From: Limnephilus marmoratus | Taxonomy: Eukaryota; Arthropoda; Insecta; Trichoptera; Limnephilidae | Direction: 5' to 3' | DNA: 64,000 nucleotides | Assembly (NCBI GenBank): GCA_917880885.1 | Contig: OU862928.1 | Coordinates: 10,311,721 to 10,375,720 of the forward strand | Shown: positions 1-10,920 of the stretch, piece after piece | Numbering within the stretch: position 1 is the first letter of the stretch | Layout: each line of letters begins with the position of its first letter | Program-made: the position numbers and the translations under genes | Notes under the pieces: generated by a model | Databases searched by the model: none | What the model was told of the DNA's origin: nothing | Seen by the model: the letters and a program-made list of their open reading frames with translations, nothing else

Positions 1-398
1 GTCGGGCAGGCACGTGTTGTGATCATGAGGTAGGGCTGTCAATACTGCAATTTATTTAATTTATTTTCTCAGAATTTACGTAATACACAAATAAGGAATG
101 ACAAATCATCATATTTATTGAACTGTGTTTAAGGAACTTTGGTTTAACGTTATACATTTTAATTTACTTTTTAAAGTTATCCTATATTATCTTTCTATAA
201 AATCTATAACAAGGGAAAAAAATAACAAAATTAAATATTTTCTAAATCTACAGGATATGTTTTGGCGAAACAGTCTTTACATAAGTATGTGCAATGTTAA
301 TTGCACAGTAATTTTTGGGACAGTTGTATCAATTTGACTTTCATAATTTTCTTCATCTTAGGTATAATTTTTATGACAAAATGCTCATACTCAACTAG
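1..398. other. AT-rich sequence, no gene seen
   Basis: Only short chance reading frames are present; I see no exon, RNA gene or repeat structure here. Confidence 0.5.
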
Positions 399-617
399 GC
401 GGTTCACACGTTTCAACATTTGTTGATCAACTCGACAATTGAAAGCTAATTGACAACTGTGAACACTTTTTCAACAAAGTTGATCAAGTTTTTTGTTGAC
501 TAGCTGAAGTTGAAAGCTCTACTTTTGACGTTCAAGAATGACCATCGCCATCTTGGTATGACTCATCGATCAAGTTTCATAGAGAATCGACGCGTATGAA
601 CACATGTTTCCACCCGC

Positions 618-887
618 ATGGGTTTTTTCGCGGCCAAAAGTAGACGTCAAACGTGTTACCTTGTTTCTACCGTCATGGAATCCGTAACGAAAAAATATCT
701 GAAATGGTCGGATGATTTGATGTTCAGACTTATGGATCTGTACCAAAGCCATCCCTGTCTTTGGGATCAATTGCAAGAAGTGAACAAAAATAGAAATGCC
801 CGTGATACTGCAATAAATAGTTTTATTTTTGAAATGGGTATTGTGGAACTGACGCCGACCGATGTAAAAAATAAACAACATTTTTAA
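618..887 (+). pseudogene. MADF (Myb/SANT-like) domain fragment
   Basis: An 89-residue frame with the start of a MADF domain: a KWSDDLMFRLMDLY helix, then HPCLWD, the typical tryptophan-containing segment. MADF domains bind DNA and occur in insect transcription factors and in the accessory protein of PIF/Harbinger transposons. A full domain runs about 80-90 residues with a second tryptophan-rich helix; here the sequence stops early. The last part of the frame falls in the left arm of a large palindrome (871-1115), so the C-terminus has probably been replaced by rearrangement. The ATG at 618 is plausible, but a later ATG at 675 (MESVTKKYLKWSDD) is just as good. I read it as a truncated transposon gene, not a working host gene. 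Confidence 0.45.
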
Positions 888-1115
888 CAAAACAAAAAAC
901 GACTTCAAAAAATGCACTAAAAAGTAAAAAAATAATTTCGTATGATTGTTATTTTTGGAGTCGGTGTCAGCCAAGATCTCCACATCTCACCTACCTATGT
1001 ATGTAGTTACCTTGGCTGACACCGACTCCAAAAATAACAATCGTACGAAATTATTTTTTTACTTTTAAGTGCATTTTTTGAAGTCGTTTTTTGTTTTGTT
1101 AAAATTGTTGTTTAT
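871..1115. repeat. 105-bp-arm palindrome
   Basis: Positions 871-975 are mirrored nearly perfectly by 1011-1115, with a 35-nt spacer. The inner edge of the stem is GGAGTCGGTGTCAGCCAAG paired with CTTGGCTGACACCGACTCC. The left arm includes the end of the MADF frame, so this is an inverted duplication of element-internal sequence. Confidence 0.85.
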
Positions 1116-1757
1116 TTTATTATTTTTAGTGACGAGCGTGCGTAAAGAAGTTTTACTTCAAAAAAAGAATCATAGAAATCTGTCAAAATCGTCCATTTGT
1201 CGCGCACATGCTATTGCAAATTTAAGACATATATGGTTTTCTCATGGATCCCATTGTCAGATCTGGACCAAATTAAAATGAGACCAAACGGCAAGCACCA
1301 GCTTTCAAATAAAAAAAGAATCATCAACATAAAAAAAATATATATATATATGTATTGTCGAATTGATAACCTCCTCCTTTTGGAAGTCGTTTAATAAAAT
1401 AAAAACTATTAGAACGATGTACAAGAAGGAACTAGGATTAATAAATAAATCAATAATAAATAAATAAATTGTTTTTCTGTCATCATCTCTTTCAAAATTG
1501 TGTTGGATGCGCCTAATTCACTCCTTCTCATGATCCATTTTCTCGCCCAAATACGACATTTTTTTATGCTTTTTCATAATCTCGAGCTCGTCTCGCAGAA
1601 CATCAGAAATTAGAGAGACGCACGTACTGACAATTTCAGTTGACGCCATCTTGCATGTCAAATTCAGTTCCACTTAAATTAAAACGCGTGAACATAATCT
1701 CATTCAACTTTTAAACCAATAAAAGTGGATCAACAAAAATCGAAACATGTGAACGCG

Positions 1758-2330
1758 CTCAACGACAGATAATTTAGTTGTCTACCCAACACGAGCAACA
1801 CCGGGTTCACGCCAGATATGTAGGATTTATACATGTAGACTGAAAATAAGATAGTTAACCGAGTTAAATTTGTTTAAATAAACCACGAAAGCTAGATTAA
1901 TAATAACCAAACGTTTACTCAGCCCTTATACTACCAAATGTAATCCGACACTCGCTTAGAAAATTTATTTATATTTTGGTAATAAACGTCATGCAATAAT
2001 AGCTCTAATAGTAAGCTATTATATAGTTTAATTTTGCCGTCCGCCGGAGTTGTTTATTTTTCGGTAACCGGATGTGTCAAAAACGCAACTTTGACGATTA
2101 TTGCAACAACTTTAAAAGAATTTTAATTAATGAAGAAAATATTAGCGAAACAGTTCCTCTTATCCACTTTGATCCAAAGTTTCATCGCAATCGGGTGAAT
2201 GGTTGAGCGACGCATAGGACACATACTTACATATATACAATATACATATTTATACAAACCCAGAAACAAACACATTTTGATTTTTATATATATATAAATA
2301 GATTAATATGCCCAAAGACACTCGCAAGAA
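1758..2330. other. AT-rich spacer
   Basis: No exon, RNA gene or clear repeat is visible in this stretch. Confidence 0.4.
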
Positions 2331-2340
2331 CAGAGGCACA

Positions 2341-3245
2341 ACTTGACATTAACGTGAAATTGGCTGACTTATGCCATCTTAGGTTTTTCTGGCAGCCACC
2401 TATGGTCTGGAGCCCCAAAGTACTTGAAAAAACTATGCAGAAACTGGCGGTCCGTTTGATAGATTCTCCCGTCTTAATAAACGGATTGCCATCTTTAGAG
2501 CACAGGCGTCGGGTGGGAATTCTATTCTTATTCTACCGGTATTTCAATGGAAGATGCTCCGAGGAAAGCGTCATTTAAGTTATGTTCAGATATCTAATAT
2601 AACCGCGAGCAGGTATCTGTTGAACCGCGAGCGCTTATGTTTCGTGCCGTTCACACGGCGCAGATAAAATATTTCTTCCTATGGTAGGAGAGGGGGTCAG
2701 TTGAATTAGCGAGCGGCCACGGAGTACGCATTTTTTGTACTGAATCTATGAACTTGACATCTGTTACCCACCGGTCTTGGCAGCTCCGTAATTAAAATGA
2801 CCCCCTCTCCTGTTTTCGTCGGAGTGGGGGGCGCTTAACTGATGGCATATCGCCTCAGGAGCGGTTACGGCGTAAGATGTGTATTGTCTATGGTTGATGT
2901 GCGCATAAAGCGCTCAGGTGTGAACGGTCTGAAGGGATTGTATGGAGAGCGATATGTGGCGTGCTATGATCTTTAATATTTATCTGCTCAATGTGAACGA
3001 GCTCTGATCCTCTCGGCACCGGTGCAAAGTCGGGAAACATGCCAAACGCGCGCCCAACATATTTACACGGTTGACATTTGCCACATGAGAACGGGTCGCT
3101 TCTACGACTCGTTCTTGAGTTCAACAGCCGGCTGTAAGACGGTTTGCCGGCCTCAGTATTTCTTCCTTCCTACAACATGGGTCTCTTCAAGACCCATGTT
3201 CACTCTTTCCTTTCCTCAAAAAGACCCTTTAATTCAGTAACTAAA
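2341..3245 (+). pseudogene. non-LTR retrotransposon 3' fragment (end of reverse-transcriptase ORF)
   Basis: The frame around 2440-2575 reads RLIDSPVLINGLPSLEHRRR followed by VGILFLFYRYFNGRCSEE, the C-terminal tail of insect jockey/CR1-like reverse-transcriptase proteins. The same tail recurs at 38440-38975 and 45483-45924. The frame is broken by an insertion at about 2575-3008 and resumes at 3010 with the YTVDICHMRTGRF segment, ending near 3240. The fragment lacks the 3' stem-loop that ends the sibling copy at 38.9 kb. It is 5'-truncated, interrupted and non-functional. Confidence 0.7.
2575..3008. mobile_element. inverted-repeat insertion inside the non-LTR fragment
   Basis: Comparison with the uninterrupted copy at 45715-45740 shows about 430 bases inserted between GCGTCAT and the following GATCCCT. 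The insert contains complementary segments (AGGAGAGGGGGTCA at 2688 and TGACCCCCTCTCCT at 2799; GTTCACAC near 2649 and GTGTGAAC near 2917). This is the shape of a small foldback DNA element; the family is not recognised. Confidence 0.5.
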
Positions 3246-3575
3246 CGTATCCGAACACCATATATTTACTTTTAAGTAACACGCTACTCAACTTATCAAT
3301 TACCCAATCAGAACATGGAACAGAACGGGGCATTAGACTTTTTTCTTAAACCGTATTTTCTTTTTTTTAGAAAGATGTTTATATTATACATAGATATCCA
3401 GGAAAATTTCTGCATACTTAACTCAAAAATGCATTTTTAAGTTGTGACATGCGGTGACAAAGCTGCGATATCCCTATCCCGTTGTTGTGTCGCATGCAGC
3501 ATGCATACACAAAGTGTTCCATCGTTCCAACAACTTTAGTGCCTATCCAGGAATCAAGGGAGAAGCATCTACACG

Positions 3576-3720
3576 AGGGCATACATTAATTACGTTTTTC
3601 GTCCAATCTAGACGCTCTTGGTGAGATAAATTTGGGCAACGCGTATATTCTTTTCAGTCGACGTGAGATTTTACTGGACCCCCCCCCCCTTTTTGAGCAA
3701 ACGTAATTAATGTATGCCCT
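3576..3720. mobile_element. 145-bp MITE with G/C tract (family A, copy 1)
   Basis: Terminal inverted repeats AGGGCATACATTAATTACGT and its complement bound a short element holding a run of ten or more C. The same terminal sequence and an equivalent homopolymer tract occur at 11019-11184. It has no coding capacity and lies about 70 bp upstream of exon 1 of the recombinase gene. Confidence 0.8.
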
Positions 3721-3790
3721 CTGCTATTCAAAAGATTACTTTGCCCGTTGATTCAGTGTTTGTTTATAGTGATAATTAATTGTGAACGTT

Positions 3791-3824
3791 ATGGAAACGC
3801 GCAAGCGCAACAGAAGATATAACG
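3791..3824 (+). CDS. recombinase gene, exon 1
   Basis: ATG followed by 11 mostly basic or polar codons and one extra base, then donor GTATGT at 3825. The split glycine codon is completed by GT at 5753. The exon is too short to stand out as a reading frame. It was chosen because it is the only ATG-donor pair I found that matches the phase needed by exon 2. Confidence 0.75.
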
Positions 3825-6800
3825 GTATGTACCTAGCCACTATACGATTGTTAATATTGTCATATTTTCAAATATAATTAAACATTTAGATTTTAGATAA
3901 ATTTTGTCAACTTTAAAAAGGTGAAATGTAATTTTTTCAAAGACCGCCATGATATTAATTACGACGGGGATGCTATGTGGAGGGTCTTTTTAAAAAAGGG
4001 AATGATAGGAAGTTCTGGGAAGGAAAATCGGTGTCCTCTTTGTGCGGTGCTACGTAAATAATCGATGTCCTCTTTGTGCAGTGCAACGTAAATAATCGGT
4101 GTCCTCTTTGTACAGTGCTTCGTAGTCTCCCCACTCTTGTCTACTATAGTTTTCTGAAGGTTTCACTTGTACCGCGTGTGAATTGCGCACTCTGATTTTT
4201 GAAGTGAAAACTTCTTTAGCACCGTTGTGATTCGAAAGTCGATGAAAAAAAAAAATAGTGACTCTTGGCTTAGCAAAACCTAACGCAGTTGGCTGAGCAA
4301 AAACCGTTGAAGATTCCTACTTGCATATAATATTACTTTTTTATCTGAAAATAACACAAGAGTCCCAACTGCTCCCAACCGTCTCGAGCCAAGTGCCAAT
4401 GGCATCTGGCATCCCCAATTTTGGTATTTTATTTATTAGCGTTATAAACAGTCTGTACAAAATTCATAAATGACAGTGATAAAAATAAGTATGACATAGA
4501 CCAATAAAATAACGACAAATAATTTAGAACCGTAATGCAAAAATACACAATACCTAAACCTGATATAAATTATTCTGATAAAGTGTATCTTCTTACTTAT
4601 ATCTACAAAAAGTATATAACTGAGGATTTTCAAGGGTTTACATTTAAATTTTGATTGATATAAATAATATATTTCAGGAAGCGATTGTATTTGAATTCCA
4701 ACTGCAAAAAGTTGGAGAGAAAATGTGGTGATACTAAAAATTAAAAAAAAGAGAAATACAGAAATCAATCAAATATTAAGTTATTTGTTAAACATGTGGC
4801 ATCAATAGTGTTATTTTTTTATGCATGCTGTGAATTTATCAAGGTTTGTATTAAACACATCGATATTTGGGCATAATCTGTTAAATGTGCTACAGCTTCT
4901 TCTTACAAATACATTTTCAAGATAATTTGTCTTGCTCTTAGGGATATAAAAGGTATGGTATGGCGTGATACTGAGGGTATTGGGAAGGGGAAGGAGATGT
5001 GGAAAACGTACCTGGCTATTCAGATCTAGTCACCAAACACGGCTAAAGCCATTTCAAGTAATCAGACTGAAGCTTAGCACCTCACAAAGAGGAGACCGAT
5101 TATTCTATATTATTCTCTCGCAGGCTAAATCCTATAAATGTAGGAGTTTTGTCTCTTTTTATTGTCGCTTTTTCGTTTCATCGAGTTTCAAAACACAACG
5201 GTGTTAAAAAGTTTTTACTTCAAAAAAAAATTTACAACTGTGCAGTTCACACACGGTAGAAATGAAACCTGGTGGGAAGACTACAAAGCACCGCACTAAG
5301 AGGGGACCGTTTATACTATCTCATTATCTCACAGGTTGAATCCTATAGATGTATGTGTTCGTTTATTTTCAGTGTCGCTATTTTTTGTTTCATCGACTTT
5401 CGAATCACAACGGTGCTTAAGAAGTTTTCACTTCAAAAATCAGAGTGCGCAATTCACACGCGGTACAAGTGAAACCTTCAGAAAACTATAGTAGACAAGA
5501 GTGGGGAATAAATGTTTAATTTTGTTTAATTATATTTGAAAATATGACAAAAAACAGAAAATTTATTTTGAAAAGAAAACATAATAAGCCGTATTAACGA
5601 GTGAGCGGTTCAAAGCATCAATAATATAATTTGTAAAAAAATTAAAACACTTGACATTGTATAGAGCACTGTAATTTGTTTATGTTTATATACACGAATG
5701 TGGAGCAATGATATTAATTTGTGAAATTCATACTTCCATTATGTTCTTTTAGGTGACGAGGATAGTACAGAATTGCGATTTTTGTTTGATGACAATTTTC
5801 TTACAACCCTCAAAAGAAGTCGAATTAAAAATCCTGCCCTTGGGGCTTGTACAGAAGCCTTGTGGAAAGACGGCCGGTGGTATTCAGGAAAAGTTGTATC
5901 CACAAGTGGAGAAATTATCAATTTCACATCTGAATCTGACTCAATTGACAAAGCATCGCACCAGGCAATACCTGAAAATTCATCTTTACTCAAAAAATCT
6001 ACTTTGGATGGAGTCGATATTAGCAAACTTGATGCGGAGCAAAAAAATAATCAAAATGGAGAAATTATCAATTTCACATCTGAATCTGACTCTAACTCAA
6101 TTGACAAAGCATCGCACCAGGCAATACCTGAAAATTCATCTTTACTCAAAAAATCTACTTTGGATGGAGTCGATATTAGCAAACTTGATGCGGAGCAGAA
6201 AAATAATCAAAATGGAGAAATTATCAATTTCACATCTGAATCTGACTCTAACTCAATTGACAAAGCATCGCACCAGGCAATACCTGAAAATTCATCTTTA
6301 CTCAAAAAATCTACTTTAGATGGAGTCGATATTAGCAACCTTAAAGTAAATCCGTCTGGAAAGAAGAAATATTTCTGTTGTTACTGTAAAACATTACAGT
6401 CGAAGTTTGCCCGCCATTTGGAATTAAAACATAACACTGAAATAGACGTACAGAAATTCACAATTCTTCCAAAAGGCAATCATGAAAGACGTTTTATCAT
6501 TGATGACATCAGAAAAAGGGGAAATTTTATTCATAACACAAATTCAAAATACAACACTGGTGTTTTGATCACATGCAGGCAACGCCAGCCAAATATTGTC
6601 AACAATGCCGAAGATTATATCTGTTGCGCTAATTGCAAAGGTTTTTTTTCCAAACGCACTCTTCGTATACATTACAAAAAATGCAATAAAGCGCATACAA
6701 AAGGATCACGTACAATAAATGTAATGGGAAGACGATTAACCGGTTTCCTACACCATAGAGCCAATGAAATCCTTAGATATAAAGTTTTCCCCGTATTGAG

Positions 6801-9800
6801 AGATGATAATATTACTAAATCCATTCAGTACGATGAACTTCTTATTGTGTTTGGAAATAAACTTTGTGAAAAGTACAAAACACACCAACAAGACATGATT
6901 AGAGCCCACCTGAGATTGCTAGGAAGGTTTAAAATGGCAATAAAAAAGATTAATAAGGAAATAACTGATTTTGCATCAATATTTCAACCACAGCATTTTG
7001 ATTCCGCAATCAGCGCTCTTCGTGAATGTGCTAAATGGGATAAATCAATTATGTGGTTCAAAACGCCAGCTGTTGCCAATAATCTTACAACTCTGCTAAA
7101 AAAGTTGGCACGTTGTCTACGTGCAGAATGCATAAAAAAACAAGATGATGACAAAAAAAAAATGACAGAAGAGTTCCTTCTCCTTTTCGAAGAGGAAGTT
7201 CCTGTATTGATCAACAAGCCGGCAATTGAAGATCAGATTAAACAAAAACGACTGAAACAAGTAATTCTACCTTCAAAGGATGACATCAAACTATTACATG
7301 ATTTTCTAAAAAAAAAATGTTTTACCTCTGCCGGCATTTTGAAAACGGATTTCAACTTTAACGCATGGAAAACTTTGTCTGAAGCGACATTAATATCCGT
7401 AATGATTTTTAATAGGAGAAGAGCGGGAGAAATAGAAAGAATTACCCTTTCCGATTTCCAGTGCCAGGAAACGATAGACGTGAATTCTGAACTATTAAGC
7501 CAAATTTCTCATGAAGACAGAAATCACGCCAAACAATTTGTGCGAATCACTCTACGAGGTAAATTAGGTAGGACCGTGCCTATTTTACTAAAAAAAAATT
7601 TAATACAATCAATTGACCTTATAATAAAGTTTCGCAAACAGGCTGGCGTACAGAAACATAATGAATACATTTTTGGAGTACCAAATACATCAAATAATGG
7701 CATAAAAAAACCCTATTTGCGAGCATGTGAGCTCCTTCGTGTATTTTCGAAAGAATGTGGAGCATCGTTCCCTTCGACGCTCAGGGGTACCACATTGAGA
7801 AAGCACATAGCAACGCATACTGCTATGCTTGGCATTGAAGAGTGTGACATGTCGGATCTGGCGAACTTTATGGGGCATAGTACCAAAATACACAAAGATG
7901 TATACAGAATGCCGGCAACAGTCAGGGACGTAACAAATGTATCTAGATTATTGGAACAGGCAATGGGTGGAGATACAACCGAAGAATATGACTCTGATAC
8001 TGATAATAATTTCTTGCAACAGTCGGAAATAGTAAAAAATCATAGTCTGACGACTTCCCAGGCTTCGACTAGTCTCTTGGACAGCACTGTGTCTTCTGAA
8101 CCGGAACAAATACGTGAGTTTTGAATTGTATTATTTCTTTCGGGGGTGACTATAATTGCACCCACTCAAATTCTGGATTAGATTGTTTAATAATGGTATC
8201 ATAAATCAGTCAAATGTGTCCGATTTCTTTGAAGCCCTCCGTTGTTGAGTAGATACCTATGATCCTCCACTGTGAATCCCGGGTTCCAATCCCAGCATTT
8301 GCAAGTAAATTTTATTCCTGGGTTCGAGTCCCAGTAGAACCAATATCTTTTTCTGATTTTTCTGTCTCCAGATTTTGGTTGAGTTTTGCTAATATTGTCT
8401 TCATTTAATGAAATTTTATTCAATCAATTTCAATTATTTCACAATGAGTGTTCCAGAGAAGTAGATACTTTCAAAATCGGATTTAGTGCAAGCAGCCTAT
8501 CATATCTTTTCATGTACATTATATCATGATTTATTCCAGGGGCTGAAACACGGGTGAGACGTGCTAAAATATCCACTTCAGATGACAGTCTTCCTGGATC
8601 AAGTCCTAAAAAAAATTATGATACAGAACATCGATGCCTGCCGAAGGTTGCAGATAACTCAATTGAATTCAATGATTCCAGCGAAAAACGACGCAGCAGT
8701 AAGTAGAGATGTGAACAATTTGAATGATATAGGACCAAATTTCTTGCTCTGAAAATATATTATTGTGCGACTTGTTGATCAGTCTCTTATCAGTAAATTA
8801 TTCCATTGTGATGTTTAAATTTAAATTGTACCGCACCTGGGCAATGGGCATCTTCACGTTAATCTATCTGAGATTTCTCCACTGGAAAGCCACAATATTG
8901 AAATATATTGCATATAAACATACATACAGGGTGTGTTAAGGGACGTACTTAACCAGTGATTCATGACATTGTTGACGTTTTTTTTTTTACAAAAACTAAA
9001 AAAAAAATAGCAGATGTTGGACAGTTGGGGGCAGGTAAGAGGTTGGGGGGTTATTCGGCTGAGTGATCAGTGACGTCATGCAGAAGATATTTTTTTGTTT
9101 GATTGTGGAGAAAAAAAAAAATAAGTCACCGGAGACAACAATTTCTCATACGATTTTTACTCAAAATAATGCCAGTTGTCACTGAAGTAAGTCAAGTTGG
9201 TCCCTTAACACCCTGTATGTAAATACATATAATATTATTATTTATTTATTTTTTTTTTTTTTTCAATAAATACCCAAAATTTATAATGACAGCTCCTCCT
9301 TACCATAAAGAGACAAGGCTCTTGTTTTTCGTGCTCAAAAAATAAAGTCATTAGGTAATAAAATATTGTAAATAATAACAAGAAAATAATAAGAAAAAAG
9401 AACAAAAGATTTGTCGGTAATGGATTTAAAAAAAAAAACTAAAACAAATATGGACTCTTGCAGTAGTTTTAGGTAATTTTTCAATTACAACTTTGATACA
9501 TAGACATAAGATTTATGGATCATTCATTTCTGCCTTCCAAGATTTTAGCTATCTGACAAAAGCCTTGTTTTTAACCATTCTGTAATAGTCAGTGCCCTTT
9601 ACCTTGCAATGTATATGCCATATACCTTTTTAGTATGTGTTAAAAATGGATATTTCAATTTTGTGTTTCAGCATCCCCCTATGGAAAAACGAGAAGAGTG
9701 AAATGGAGCGAAGAAGAAAGAAAAGCAGTTTCAGAATATTTCGGTGACTTTAAAGCTCTTAAAAAATTGCCCTCACTCGATAAATGTCATTCCGCAATAA

Positions 9801-9916
9801 TGAGGAATACAGTGCTATGTAAAAGGCAGCCACAGCAGTTGAAAACATGGATTGATAACCAAAGAAGAGCAGAAACCCGCCGTCAATCGTATGCTTTTAA
9901 AAAAGACCTTTTATAG
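3791..9916 (+). CDS. four-exon tyrosine-recombinase-domain protein (Crypton-related), 932 aa
   Basis: Exons are 3791-3824, 5753-8113, 8540-8698 and 9672-9916. Every junction is GT-AG (donors GTATGT, GTGAGT, GTAAGT) and every intron is phase 1, so the four pieces join in one open frame of 933 codons including the TAG stop. Residues by spliced numbering: basic start METRKRNRRYN; acidic repeats about 64-208; zinc finger C220-C223-H233-H238; second finger C303-C306-H318-C322; then a tyrosine-recombinase domain with R568 (RRRAGE), K615 in the beta-hairpin, R694 (TTLRKH), H720 (MGHS) and the putative nucleophile Y729. The usual HxxR histidine is Thr691. The last exon adds a small WSEEE-type domain. 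Cryptons are DNA transposons that use such enzymes; related long proteins occur in fish and invertebrate genomes, from memory. Whether this copy is mobile, domesticated or expressed cannot be seen. AATAAA at 10311 is a possible poly(A) signal. Confidence 0.85.
4026..4127. repeat. 34-bp tandem repeat, three copies
   Basis: Three units starting at 4026, 4060 and 4094, each AATCGRTGTCCTCTTTGTRC followed by AGTGC or GGTGC sequence. A related single unit lies at about 62243-62276, linking this block to the DNA-element family in that region. Located in intron 1 of the recombinase gene. Confidence 0.8.
4128..5508. mobile_element. inverted-repeat DNA element in intron 1
   Basis: Arms 4128-4246 and 5388-5508 are complementary over about 120 bp, starting CCCCACTCTTGTCTACTATA and including ATTGCGCACTCTGATTTTTG. 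Related partial arms occur internally at 5090-5300 and again at 62130-62340. Between the arms, 4442-4768 is AT-rich without a gene. At 4960-5060 lies a reverse copy of the repeat seen at 12520-12680 and 31330-31500. Confidence 0.7.
5753..8113 (+). CDS. recombinase gene, exon 2 (zinc fingers and catalytic domain)
   Basis: The acceptor TTCTTTTAG ends at 5752. The frame is open for 787 codons to the donor GTGAGT at 8114; an in-frame stop follows in the intron at 8122. It carries the triplicated acidic segment, both zinc fingers and the whole recombinase domain. An 11-residue WKDGRWYSGKV motif just before the repeats resembles the start of tudor/agenet-like folds, but only weakly. The exon has no in-frame ATG at its beginning, which supports the separate exon 1. 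Confidence 0.9.
5908..6340 (+). repeat. in-frame triplicated 150/156-bp coding repeat
   Basis: Unit 1 is 5908-6057 (150 bp), unit 2 is 6058-6213 (156 bp) and unit 3 starts at 6214 and fades near 6340. Each encodes EIINFTSESDS, then IDKASHQAIPENSSLLKKST and LDGVDIS. Units 2 and 3 have two extra codons (Asn-Ser). The units are almost identical at DNA level, so the expansion is recent, yet it keeps the frame. Confidence 0.95.
8540..8698 (+). CDS. recombinase gene, exon 3
   Basis: Acceptor TTATTCCAG ends at 8539 and donor GTAAGT starts at 8699. The 159 bases stay open in the phase demanded by both neighbours and encode a basic, serine-rich linker (RVRRAKISTSDDSLPGSSPKK and onward) that looks like a nuclear localisation or flexible region. 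No known domain. Confidence 0.8.
8927..9215. mobile_element. palindromic TA-flanked MITE (family B, copy 1)
   Basis: Terminal repeat CAGGGTGT then TTAAGGGACGTACTT at the left, with its complement ending CCCTTAACACCCTG at the right. TA dinucleotides lie at both edges (8925-8926 and 9216-9217). A second copy is at 29057-29417. It sits in intron 3 of the recombinase gene. The form suggests a mariner-related non-autonomous element. Confidence 0.85.
9672..9916 (+). CDS. recombinase gene, exon 4 (C-terminal helical domain)
   Basis: Acceptor TTGTGTTTCAG ends at 9671. The exon encodes 80 residues: KWSEEERKAVSEYFGDF, then LPSLDKCHSAI, a run of basic residues and QLKTWIDNQRR, ending with TAG. This WSxEE...KxPxxxxC...LxxR layout is the same as the small C-terminal domain I recall from long fish and invertebrate recombinase-like proteins. 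It probably binds DNA or protein. Confidence 0.8.
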
Positions 9917-10920
9917 GTACCTAGTAATGCCTAGCATAATCCTTATTTTGTCAAAACCGCCGATTGAGGAAGGAGAATGATGATTTCAGTAGGAGTATAT
10001 TTGAGGCTGAGTGTTGAAACAAAGACGGCAATCTCCAATTATTTTCATTTTTAATAATACGCATACAATGTCTTTTTTAGATCTTTTGCCGTACCATAAT
10101 GCATAATTTTTGCTTTTAATTTTTTCCATTAGTTACAGTCTGTGTATATTTTATTGTGATTAAATGGTAGATTATTTAGTTATTTTCAATTAATTTCAAT
10201 CAAATGTTGCAGAACCAATAACATTTATTCAAAAATGTATTTTTGTTTCTCTATCCATCACCATATCTAACTCATTTTGTTTCAACACGCCTCATTTAAA
10301 AAAATTATGTAATAAATTTTGATTAAAAATTTCTCGTCTATGGGCAGATACCTCTTTTCAAATAGACTCCAAAATTTTGGAATATCTAAATTTCCTACCC
10401 GAGGGTATAAATCATAGCTTCTCTATGTTTTATATAGGTATCGCTTACACTGACCTACGTCTTATTTTTTTTTGGCAGTGTATAAACTCACAACTAATCG
10501 ATGGTGATAATGTGATAACCAATGTTTATAAATGGTTTTTCGATATTGTGGTGACAGCTTTTATGTTATAATATCTATGTGTTTTTTTGTACATAACTTG
10601 CCTCAATTTTCTGCAAAAAATTTTATTTTAACTTCCCAATCTTTTAACAAAATGCAAAAGTATGCTGCAGTGCTTTTATTTGTACTGGAGTTATTGTTGA
10701 TATTATTGTCTTAATATACCTATTTCTCTTTAAACTTTGCATTACAATATGAACCTCTCAGGTGGGTAAAATATGTATATTAAAATTGTTGTAAATAAAA
10801 GTTTCCACTTGTAAGTAAAGTTGCATTTTCCGCATTTTGTTTTTAAAAATCCAGTGGTGTCATACAAAATTTCTTTGTAAAATAAATAAAAAGAAAGCAG
10901 AACTAATTTAAAATCACCCT
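9917..10920. other. downstream of the recombinase gene, AT-rich
   Basis: Probable 3' untranslated region (AATAAA at 10311 and another near 10794), then AT-rich sequence. Reading frames here are short and of random composition. Confidence 0.5.

Larger units (their letters stand above)
399..1757. mobile_element. Harbinger-like non-autonomous DNA element carrying a MADF fragment
   Basis: The left edge reads GCGGTTCACACGTTTCAAC and the right edge, reverse-complemented from about 1757, reads GCGTTCACATGTTTCGA. Both are followed by TTTGTTGATC-type sequence, so they act as imperfect terminal or subterminal inverted repeats. A MADF-domain reading frame lies inside, and MADF proteins are the usual second gene of PIF/Harbinger elements. 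I could not fix a target duplication, so the outer limits are approximate. Most of the interior beyond 1115 is non-coding. Confidence 0.45.

Noticed and set aside
570..983. 137-residue minus-strand frame
   Set aside because: It is antisense to the MADF fragment and runs into the palindrome; composition is hydrophobic and random.
5753..6319. 188-residue plus-strand frame overlapping the recombinase exon
   Set aside because: It is an out-of-frame shadow kept open by the triplicated repeat.
8270..8340. two T-arm/B-box-like motifs (GGGTTCCAATCCC and GGGTTCGAGTCCC)
   Set aside because: They are 40 bp apart with no A box in place; possibly SINE debris but not a tRNA gene.
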